A stretch of 8,819 bases of DNA, taken from CAYOHP01 sp964403795 [NCBI: uncultured bacterium]. Lineage in GTDB: Bacteria > Muiribacteriota > UBA6191 > CAZXTJ01. Below, piece by piece: positions 1 to 5,967 of the stretch. The stretch lies in assembly GCA_964403795.1 (NCBI GenBank), contig CAYOHP010000056.1, forward strand, positions 28,996-37,814, written 5' to 3'. Under the pieces are notes generated by a model. That model worked only from the letters and a program-made list of their open reading frames with translations. It was not told where the DNA came from and searched no databases. The position numbers were made by a program, and so were the translations under genes. The stretch's first letter is position 1. The number at the start of each line of letters is the position of its first letter.

Positions 1-2126
1 ATGGCGCCCCGGAGGGCATACACCAGGGCCAGCCGGGTCCTGGCCTCGGCCTCCCCGGCCTCGGCCCGCTTCATCAGTCCGATCGGAGGGACCGGGAAGA
101 CGGGATCGGCACCCATCCCCCGGATGGCCCCCTCCAGGAAGGTCCGGTAGCTCGCCTCGAGACCCGAGACCGGGATCCCGAGCTCGCGGGAGATCGCCTC
201 CAGGGAAGGAACCCGCTGCCGGTAGAGGTCGAGGATACGGTCGAAGGCAGCGTCTCCCCGCAGGGACGCGATCCACCGCATGGCCACCCCGGCCTGCATG
301 TAGGCGAGCATCACCCGATCGCTGCGCACGAATCCCTCGGGGAGGTCGGCGAGCGGGAGCAGGTCCCCGGTCCAGTGCGCCCCGGTCAGGATCCCGTCCC
401 AGTGCTCCCCACGGAGGCCCTCGTGGTAGACGGCCAGGCCTTCCGTGAACCATCGGGGCAGGTAGCCCGTTCCCACCCGGTCGGCGTTGAACGAGTGGAC
501 CAGTTCGTGGAGCATCACCCGGCGCCACCCGTGGGCCGACTCGGTGGTCTCGCCCGAGCTGAACGAGAGGCATGGTCCGAAGCTCACGCCCCGGAACAGA
601 TGTCCGGGCAGGCCCCGCACCCGGGCATTGAACCAGGCGTCGTCGGCGAAGATCTCGATCCGATGGCTCTGCGAGAGGCGGTGGCCGAGGCGCTGCGAGA
701 GATCCCCGAGCAGGCTCGCCACCGTGGTCCGGTAGCGATCGGCGACCGCCGAGACCGGTCCCGGCTCGAGCACCAGGTAGCCGTCCGGCACCGGCTCGGC
801 CCCGAAGGCCACCAGCCGGTCGATGACCTTCAGGTAGTTCACTGCCGGCACCAGGAAGGGATCCAGGTATTGGGCCTTCTCCAGATCCTCGCGGGCTGCT
901 CCCAGCCTTCCCGCATGGAGATGGAGGACGCCCCGTCGGTACAGGCACCCCGAGGCCGCGGGTCGCCTCCCGATGCCCCGGGTGTAGGCCTCGATCGCGT
1001 CCTCTTCGCGGTACTGGCGCTCGGCCACCTGGCCCAGGGCCTCGTCGAGTTCGGCGTACCGGGGATTGACGGCCAGGCAGGTCCGTACCGCCAGTTCCAA
1101 GCCCTGGGCATCCCCTGCGGCGGCCGCCACCTCGGCCCGGAGGGCGAGCATCCCGGGGTCACGGGCCCGCACCGCCAAGGCCTCTGCGACCAGGGCCCGG
1201 GCTTCGTCGAATCGCTCCCGGAAGAGGGCGACCCTCGCCTCCACCTGGAGGGCCCTCGGCTGGCGCGGGTCGATGGCCCGGGCCTTCCTCGCCAGGTCGA
1301 GGGCGGCCTCCAGGCGGCCTTCCTCCCAGGCGGCCATGGCCCGGCTGGCCAGCAGGCGGGCCGAGCCCGGGGCCACCTCCAGGCCGGCCTTGTACTCGAG
1401 GTCGGCATCCCCGCTCTGGTAGTGGCGCAGGAACAGATCGCCCGCCTCCTGGAAGGCCGAGACCATCCACGGCGCCTCGGCCTGCAGCTTCTCGAGCTGG
1501 CGCAGGGCCCCGGTCGGGTCCCGGTTCCGGGCCGCCGCCTGGGCCGCCGCCAGCCGTTCCCGGCGCCCCGGGGCGGGGCTGCCGTTGAATGCCGAGGCCG
1601 CGGCGTTGAACGCCTCCCGGGCCAGGTCGTACTCCCCGAGTTCCTCCAGGATCCGGCCCCGGAGCGCGTGCGCCTCGACCCCGGGCCCGGCGCGCACCGC
1701 CTCGTCGATCGCGGCCAGCGCCGGGTTGTGGGCACCTTCCCCGAACCGGGCTGCCGCCAGGACCAGGGCGGCCTCTCCCGGGTTCGCCCCCTCGCCCCTG
1801 GCCTTCTCGGCGAGTTCCGCGGCCTTCTGCGGATCGCCCGAGTAGAGCCAGACCTCGGCCGCCCAGAGGAGCGCGCTGGCGCGGTCCGGTGCCTGCTGCT
1901 TCAGCCGCTCGCCCGCCGCCAGGGCCGATCCGGCCTCTGCCAGACGCTCGATTTCCTCGGGCAGCCGGGAGGCGAGGGCGGCACCAGTGACCCCTACGGC
2001 CCAGGCGAGCACTGCGATCCCGGGCCTCCGTGAAGAGGCGGAGGGCGGCCCGAGCCCTCCCCGGGATCCTGCGCCGGAGGCCGCTCGAGCCCGGACGGAA
2101 CCGGCCCCCGGGCCGCCAGGTCGCAT
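1..2126 (-). CDS. TPR protein with C-terminal peptidase MA-like zinc metalloprotease domain (3' end outside window)
   Basis: Partial gene: 708 codons are present and the stop lies beyond the left edge. After a basic 35-residue leader there is one hydrophobic segment at about residues 36-52 (GIAVLAWAVGVTGAALA), a signal peptide or membrane anchor, so the rest is probably outside the cytoplasm. Residues about 55-440 are Ala/Glu/Arg-rich helical pairs typical of tetratricopeptide repeats (for example ALLWAAEVWLYSGDPQKAAE). From about residue 446 the sequence fits the peptidase MA-like (gluzincin) family: HELVH at 540-544 gives two zinc ligands and the catalytic Glu541, and Glu562 in WFTEGLAVY is the expected third ligand. 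The active site is therefore intact. The last visible residues return to TPR-like helices. The ATG at 2126 is in frame but has no clear ribosome site; a GTG at 2012 (residue 39) would cut into the hydrophobic segment, so the ATG is preferred. The substrate cannot be told from sequence. Confidence 0.85.
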   Translation of the reverse strand, partial: MRPGGPGAGSVRARAASGAGSRGGLGPPSASSRRPGIAVLAWAVGVTGAALASRLPEEIERLAEAGSALAAGERLKQQAPDRASALLWAAEVWLYSGDPQKAAELAEKARGEGANPGEAALVLAAARFGEGAHNPALAAIDEAVRAGPGVEAHALRGRILEELGEYDLAREAFNAAASAFNGSPAPGRRERLAAAQAAARNRDPTGALRQLEKLQAEAPWMVSAFQEAGDLFLRHYQSGDADLEYKAGLEVAPGSARLLASRAMAAWEEGRLEAALDLARKARAIDPRQPRALQVEARVALFRERFDEARALVAEALAVRARDPGMLALRAEVAAAAGDAQGLELAVRTCLAVNPRYAELDEALGQVAERQYREEDAIEAYTRGIGRRPAASGCLYRRGVLHLHAGRLGAAREDLEKAQYLDPFLVPAVNYLKVIDRLVAFGAEPVPDGYLVLEPGPVSAVADRYRTTVASLLGDLSQRLGHRLSQSHRIEIFADDAWFNARVRGLPGHLFRGVSFGPCLSFSSGETTESAHGWRRVMLHELVHSFNADRVGTGYLPRWFTEGLAVYHEGLRGEHWDGILTGAHWTGDLLPLADLPEGFVRSDRVMLAYMQAGVAMRWIASLRGDAAFDRILDLYRQRVPSLEAISRELGIPVSGLEASYRTFLEGAIRGMGADPVFPVPPIGLMKRAEAGEAEARTRLALVYALRGA

Positions 2127-2151
2127 GCCGACGAGGGTAGCATGGGGAATC

Positions 2152-2157
2152 GGGAGG
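2152..2157 (+). promoter_or_regulatory. Ribosome binding site of the 305-residue gene
   Basis: GGGAGG lies 7 bases before the ATG at 2165 and fixes that start over the out-of-frame ATG at 2142. It sits in the 38-base spacer (2127-2164) between two divergent genes. I see no convincing -10/-35 pair in that spacer. Confidence 0.7.
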
Positions 2158-2164
2158 TCCTGGC

Positions 2165-3082
2165 ATGCTGGAGCGACCTTCGCTCGAACTGCTCGAATCG
2201 CCGGCTTGGGTCCAGGTCGAGTGCGACTGGATCCGGGGCGGACTGCGCAAGCTCCGGGACGTGCTCCGGGCGCCGACTCCGCGGGCCCGCCATCTGCGCA
2301 TGGTGGCGGTGGTCAACCAGGCCCTCTACTCGCTGCGCGACTACCCGGTCTCGTCCCGGCCCGAACGCTACGGCGGCGCCGAAGGCGGCGCCCTCCTCCA
2401 CTGGATCGTCTCGGCCCGGCTGGGCGAGGAGACCGGCGGCTCCCGGGGCCTCCCCGATGTGCTCTCCGGACTCTCGCCGCGCCTGGCCGGATGCCGCAGC
2501 GAGGACGACTTCGTCCACGCCTATCTCACCGCGCTCTCCCGCGTCACGGCCAGCGCCTCGCTCTGGGACCTGGCCGCCGACATCCTCCAGAACGGCTTCC
2601 CCCTTCCCATCGACCGTTTCCTCGCCGAGGAACTCGCCCGCTCCGGCTGGCACTTCACCCGCGTCCCCTTCGAGACCGTGACCAAGGCCCAGGCCTTCGC
2701 CGATCTCCCCGAGGAGCGGGGCGGTCCGGAGAACCTCATGAACCACCTGGGCCGCCTGGTGGGCTGGGCCGACGCCTATCCGAGCTGGAACTTCAACGTC
2801 GACGGCTGGGACGCGATCCGCTTCAACGGCATCCCCGAGGGCGTGGTCTTCCGCGAGTCGATGACCCTGGTCGAGCTCGAGGGCTTCCCCCTCCCGATCG
2901 GGGCCGGTCCCGCCTATGGGGAGGCTCGCCGCAGGATCCTGGCGGGCGAGAGCTTCCGGATCCGGACCGGGGAGGAGCTGACCGAGCACGTGATCCAGCC
3001 GCGCATCTTCCCGCGTCGGCGGGCCGAGGTGAACCCCGAGTGCTACCTCCGGGTCGATCTCCCGCCGGATTCCGATCCGTAG
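2165..3082 (+). CDS. Conserved-looking protein of unknown function, 305 residues
   Basis: I do not recognise the family. The protein has no signal peptide or membrane segment, so it is probably cytoplasmic. It looks like a folded globular enzyme or binding protein rather than a GC-driven spurious frame: aromatic residues are well spread and codons have strong third-position GC. The N-terminal half (about 1-150) is mostly helical, with segments such as MVAVVNQALYSLRDYP and DFVHAYLTALSRV. The C-terminal half is more mixed, with a Trp/Asn-rich stretch at about 190-222 (WNFNVDGWDAIRFNG at 208-222) that would be a good family signature. No nucleotide-binding or metal-binding motif is evident. The ATG has a good GGGAGG site 7 bases upstream. 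It is followed after 17 bases by a small membrane protein gene on the same strand, so the two probably share a transcript. It is divergent from the TPR-peptidase gene. Confidence 0.8.
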   Translation: MLERPSLELLESPAWVQVECDWIRGGLRKLRDVLRAPTPRARHLRMVAVVNQALYSLRDYPVSSRPERYGGAEGGALLHWIVSARLGEETGGSRGLPDVLSGLSPRLAGCRSEDDFVHAYLTALSRVTASASLWDLAADILQNGFPLPIDRFLAEELARSGWHFTRVPFETVTKAQAFADLPEERGGPENLMNHLGRLVGWADAYPSWNFNVDGWDAIRFNGIPEGVVFRESMTLVELEGFPLPIGAGPAYGEARRRILAGESFRIRTGEELTEHVIQPRIFPRRRAEVNPECYLRVDLPPDSDP

Positions 3083-3088
3083 GAAGGC

Positions 3089-3094
3089 GGGGAG
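3089..3094 (+). promoter_or_regulatory. Ribosome binding site deciding a GTG start
   Basis: GGGGAG lies 5 bases before the GTG at 3100, inside the 17-base gap after the upstream stop. It supports a short 128-residue protein in place of the much longer open frame running from 1987 through the upstream gene. Confidence 0.65.
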
Positions 3095-3099
3095 TACCG

Positions 3100-3486
3100 G
3101 TGGCGCTCCCGATCGGCCTCGACGAACTGGATCCGCCCCGGTCCGGCCTGGGTGGCGGACTGGCACCGGGTCTCGGCTTGGCTTGCCTGCTCCTCGCCCT
3201 GTCGCTGGCCTCCGCCCTCCGCGACCGCAGCGACCTCCACCGCGAGCTGGGTGCCGCCCGTCCCCGCCCCTCGGCGCTGGTCCGGGCCCTCGGCTCCGAG
3301 GACACCCGGCTGGCCTCGGCCGCGCTGGCGCGCCTTTGCGAACTCTCGCCCGACCAGGTGGCCGCGGTCCTGGCGGCGACGCCCCTGGGCCGGGGCCTCC
3401 CGGTCGACCGGCTGGCGGTCCCGGTGCTCTCGGCCCGCGGCGACGTGGCGGCCCGCCGCGGTCTGGAGCGGATCCGGAGCCCGTGA
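3100..3486 (+). CDS. Small membrane-anchored protein with possible HEAT-like repeat
   Basis: This 128-residue protein starts at GTG. A 20-residue N-terminus (LPIGLDELDPPRSGLGGG) precedes a single hydrophobic segment at about 21-40 (LAPGLGLACLLLALSLASAL), followed by a charged RDRSDLHREL stretch. Residues about 57-125 form short amphipathic helices (ALVRALGSEDTRLASAALAR, then LSPDQVAAVLAATPLG) whose spacing resembles one HEAT-type repeat pair, as in proteins that read 'level, accumulate, compare' helices; this assignment is weak. The start follows the upstream stop by 17 bases with its own GGGGAG site, implying co-transcription with the 305-residue protein. The stop is 7 bases from the convergent ilvE stop, leaving no room for an intergenic terminator. 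It is too small for known scaffold families and its function is unknown. The same frame is open far upstream, but that part overlaps the 305-residue gene and is not coding. Confidence 0.65.
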   Translation: MALPIGLDELDPPRSGLGGGLAPGLGLACLLLALSLASALRDRSDLHRELGAARPRPSALVRALGSEDTRLASAALARLCELSPDQVAAVLAATPLGRGLPVDRLAVPVLSARGDVAARRGLERIRSP

Positions 3487-3493
3487 ACCTCTT

Positions 3494-4387
3494 TCAGAGC
3501 CGGGTCAGATAGCGCTCGTAGCGCGGATCCTCGCCCCGCACCACGCCCCGGTAGGCCTCCGCCAGGCGTCGCGTCACGGGACCGGCCCCCTCGGTGAGGC
3601 GCACGTCGTCGAGCTCGGCGATCGGCGTCACCTCGGCCGCGGTCCCGGTCATGAAGGCCTCGTCGGCGGCCGCCAGCTCGTCACGCGAGAGGGTGCGCTC
3701 CTCGACCTGGAACCCGAGATCGCGGGCCAGTTCGATCACCGTGGCGCGGGTGATGCCCGGGAGGATGTTCCCGAGCGGCGGCGTCACGATCCGGTCGGCC
3801 TTGACCGCGAACACGTTCTCGCCCGAGCACTCCGCCACGTTTCCATGGTGGTCGAGCAGCAGCGCCTCGTGGAATCCCGCGGCGTGGGCCTCGCGCACCG
3901 CCAGCAGCGAGTTCACGTAGTGCCCGCAGATCTTGGCCTCGGGAACCAGGCTCCCGGGATGGAAGCGCACGAAGCGCGAGGTCTTGATCCGGGGCGAGGC
4001 CGCGGCCACGTAGCTCCCCCACTCCCAGGCCGCGATGGCGGTCACGGGCGGGCACTTGCGAGGAGGCACGCCCAGGGTGTCGTAGCCGTAGAAGGCGATG
4101 GGGCGCAGGTAGGCCGAAGTCAGCCCGTTGGCGCGCAGCGTGGACCGACAGGCCTCCGCCAGCTCGTCCCGCTCCCAGGGGATGGAGAGTCCGATCACCG
4201 CCGCGCTCCGGTAGAGGCGGTCGAGATGATCCCCCAGCCGGAAGATCGCCCCGCCCCGGTCGGTGCGGTAGCTGCGGATCCCCTCGAAGGCGCCCGATCC
4301 GTAGTGCAGGGCGTGGGTGAGGACGGGAGTGGTGGCGTCCGCGGCATCCTTCAGCTCCCCGTCCATCCACACCTTGCCGACTTCCAT
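3494..4387 (-). CDS. ilvE: Branched-chain amino acid aminotransferase (fold-type IV PLP enzyme)
   Basis: This 297-residue cytoplasmic enzyme swaps the amino group between glutamate and the 2-oxo acids of valine, leucine and isoleucine, the last step of their synthesis and the first of their breakdown. The length and all main signatures match bacterial IlvE. ALHYGSGAFEGIR (26-38) forms part of the active site. Lys152 in AKICGHYVNSLLA is the predicted PLP Schiff-base lysine, at the place of Lys159 in the E. coli enzyme. Glu186 in AECSGENVF contacts the pyridine nitrogen, LPGITR (209-214) follows, and GTAAEVTP (248-255) binds phosphate. The ATG at 4387 is chosen because AGGAGG stands 4 bases before it and the protein then begins MEVGKVWMDGEL like its relatives; an ATG at 4417 would add ten unlikely residues. 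It is a lone gene, flanked convergently and divergently by unrelated genes. A D-amino acid transaminase or aminodeoxychorismate lyase is less likely given the length and motifs. Confidence 0.95.
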   Translation of the reverse strand: MEVGKVWMDGELKDAADATTPVLTHALHYGSGAFEGIRSYRTDRGGAIFRLGDHLDRLYRSAAVIGLSIPWERDELAEACRSTLRANGLTSAYLRPIAFYGYDTLGVPPRKCPPVTAIAAWEWGSYVAAASPRIKTSRFVRFHPGSLVPEAKICGHYVNSLLAVREAHAAGFHEALLLDHHGNVAECSGENVFAVKADRIVTPPLGNILPGITRATVIELARDLGFQVEERTLSRDELAAADEAFMTGTAAEVTPIAELDDVRLTEGAGPVTRRLAEAYRGVVRGEDPRYERYLTRL

Positions 4388-4391
4388 GGCG

Positions 4392-4397
4392 CCTCCT
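4392..4397 (-). promoter_or_regulatory. Ribosome binding site of ilvE
   Basis: The minus strand reads AGGAGG, ending 4 bases before the ATG at 4387. It is the strongest Shine-Dalgarno match in the window and excludes the upstream ATG at 4417, whose coding stretch would contain it. Confidence 0.75.
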
Positions 4398-4480
4398 GGC
4401 GGCCGACTGTAGGCCAATCCGCCGGGGCTCGGCTACGCTCCCGGCACAGCCCCTCTCCGGGCCCGCAACCGAAGATCCTC

Positions 4481-4487
4481 GGGGGAG
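4481..4487 (+). promoter_or_regulatory. Ribosome binding site deciding a TTG start
   Basis: GGGGGAG ends 3 bases before the TTG at 4491. The spacing is short, but no ATG or GTG exists in frame until after the prepilin cleavage motif, so this TTG is the only standard start giving a full leader peptide. Confidence 0.5.
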
Positions 4488-4490
4488 ACC

Positions 4491-5945
4491 TTGCGCCGTC
4501 CAGGTCGCCGATCCGCTGGGAGCCTGCACCGGACACCTCGTCGGGGAGCCACCCTGGTCGAGCTGGTCCTCGGCACCGGGCTCGTCCTCGGTCTCCTGGG
4601 CCTGGCCTTGGGTGCCTTCCGCCTGTTCGGCGCCCGCAGTGCGGCCTCCACCGAGGAGTCGAGGCGGGCCCGCCAGGGAGCCATGCTGGCCGAGCAGCTG
4701 CGGCGACTCTTCCGGATGGCGACCGCCGCCGAGTGGGACGGGACCAGGCTCTCGATCCGGGCTCCCGGATTCCGGGGCGCAGAGGGCGAGGACTGGACGC
4801 GGGTGCTCCTGGATGCCGGGAAGGGAGCCGTGCTGGTGGTCGGATCGGGCGGCGAGACGCACCGCTACGATCTCGGGGCCGGGATCGGCCTGGTAGCGGA
4901 GGTGCTCCCCGACGAGGACGTGATCCGGGTCCGGGTCCCCGGAGTCCCGGACCTCGGGCTCGAGGCTCTGGTGGTCCACTCCCTGCCCGGATTCGCGGGA
5001 GCCGTCGCACCCGGGGCACCGGCCGCCTCCGGCTGGGGCGATCCCCCTCGGCTCGAAGCCGAAGCAGGTCGGAGCGAGGCCAGCGGCTTCCTCGACCCGA
5101 GTCCGCTGGAGGAGGCCGGGACCGCGCTCCCCGACTCCCCGGCGGTCTGGAGCGATCTCGACCTCGAGGCGGACGTGCTCGCCATCGAGACGCGCCCGGT
5201 GGGAACCCTCCTCCTGGCCTCCGGTGAGGCCCCGCTGCCGACCCCTGTTCTCGAGATGGCAGCTCGCCTGGCAGGGTTGGGGATGCCCGCCCACCTGGTG
5301 CGCTGGGCAGCCCCCCTGCTCGAAGCCTGGCTCGAGGCCCTGGGAGAGCTCTCCCGCCTGGGTGGACCGCCGCCCCCTCCGGGACGGATCGAGGCCTTCG
5401 ACCGGGCCCGCCGCCGGGCCGCCTCGACCGTGGCATGGTTCGACGCCATCGCCCGCCATGGCTCGACCCCGGGTCTCCCCGACCCGGCCCCGGTCGCCCC
5501 GCCCGCGGTGCCACCACCTCCCGCCACCTCCCCCCCACCCCCACCTTCCCCGACGGATCCCCCGCCTCCCACCGATCCCGCCGCCACCCCGCCCGATCCG
5601 GTCGCGACCCTGGACACGGCCCGGGCCGCGGCGGCTTCCCAGGCGATCGCCACCCAGGACCAGGAGGTCCAGGCCAGTCTCGCCGCGGTGGGTGCCGCCG
5701 CGGCCGGGGTCGAGTCGGCCCGGAGCACATGGTCCGGCGCCGAGAGCGAGGCCCTGGCCGCCGCCGGCGCCGAGCCGCCCCCCGAGGCCCTCGAGCGCCG
5801 CGACCGGGCCGCCTCGGTCTCGGGACGGGTGGCCGCCGCCGCCGGACGCGCCTCCCAGGTGGCCGCCCACCAGGCCGCCATGAACCTCGCTTCCATGGCC
5901 GCCGAGATCGACGGGATCCAGGGCGACCTGGGCAGTCTCCAGTGA
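4491..5945 (+). CDS. Large prepilin-like (pseudopilin-type) protein with proline-rich linker and alanine-rich helical tail
   Basis: This 484-residue protein starts at TTG. A basic 19-residue leader ends at Gly19, followed by ATLVELVLGTGLVLGLLGLAL: the type III signal of type IV pilins and pseudopilins, with the key Glu at mature position +5 (Glu24) and a single hydrophobic helix at 20-44. A prepilin peptidase would be expected to cut after Gly19 and methylate Ala20. Residues 50-165 (helix, then strands such as RLSIRAPGF and GAVLVVGSGG) fit a pilin-type globular head, perhaps like minor pseudopilins of the GspJ type. Beyond that it departs from the family: an acidic region, a helical block at about 245-325, a Pro/Thr/Ser linker at 327-371, and an Ala-rich helical, possibly coiled-coil tail to 484. 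Ordinary pseudopilins are about 150-250 residues, so the C-terminal half is an addition. No secretion or pilus assembly genes lie in this window; two kinase genes follow at 22 bases and by overlap. Confidence 0.8.
   Translation: MRRPGRRSAGSLHRTPRRGATLVELVLGTGLVLGLLGLALGAFRLFGARSAASTEESRRARQGAMLAEQLRRLFRMATAAEWDGTRLSIRAPGFRGAEGEDWTRVLLDAGKGAVLVVGSGGETHRYDLGAGIGLVAEVLPDEDVIRVRVPGVPDLGLEALVVHSLPGFAGAVAPGAPAASGWGDPPRLEAEAGRSEASGFLDPSPLEEAGTALPDSPAVWSDLDLEADVLAIETRPVGTLLLASGEAPLPTPVLEMAARLAGLGMPAHLVRWAAPLLEAWLEALGELSRLGGPPPPPGRIEAFDRARRRAASTVAWFDAIARHGSTPGLPDPAPVAPPAVPPPPATSPPPPPSPTDPPPPTDPAATPPDPVATLDTARAAAASQAIATQDQEVQASLAAVGAAAAGVESARSTWSGAESEALAAAGAEPPPEALERRDRAASVSGRVAAAAGRASQVAAHQAAMNLASMAAEIDGIQGDLGSLQ
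5470..5604 (+). repeat. Low-complexity proline-coding tract
   Basis: This C-rich tract within the pilin-like gene codes for runs of Pro broken by Thr, Ser, Ala and Asp (PPPPATSPPPPPSPTDPPPP). It looks like an extended linker between the folded part and the Ala-rich tail. Short C runs could slip in replication or be mis-sequenced, but the frame continues cleanly through it. Confidence 0.6.
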
Positions 5946-5967
5946 CTCCGACCCGACCCCCGACCTC

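Larger units (their letters stand above)
4388..4490. other. Divergent intergenic spacer between ilvE and the pilin/kinase set
   Basis: These 103 bases are the longest non-coding stretch in the window and separate two divergent units, so promoters for both should lie here or just inside the flanking genes. I see both ribosome sites but no convincing sigma-70-like -35/-10 pair, no riboswitch or T-box structure ahead of ilvE, and no inverted repeat longer than about 4 bases (GGCC...GGCC near 4400-4415). Confidence 0.5.

Noticed and set aside
375-2033. Plus-strand open frame of 552 codons opposite the TPR-peptidase gene
   Set aside because: The minus strand carries the HELVH/WFTEGLA protease and TPR helices. 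The plus-strand product is composition-driven Gly/Pro/Arg sequence with no recognisable motif.
2138-2143. TAGCAT as a possible -10 box in the divergent spacer
   Set aside because: It matches the consensus at 4 of 6 positions but has no plausible -35 partner at the right spacing, and such matches arise by chance.
1987-3486. A 499-codon plus-strand frame as one gene
   Set aside because: Only its last 128 codons look like protein. The earlier part overlaps the 305-residue gene in another frame and is Arg/Pro/Gly-rich. The GTG at 3100 with its own ribosome site is the better start.
3487-3493. Bidirectional terminator between the convergent small membrane gene and ilvE
   Set aside because: The gap is only 7 bases and I see no inverted repeat with a T run across the two gene ends.
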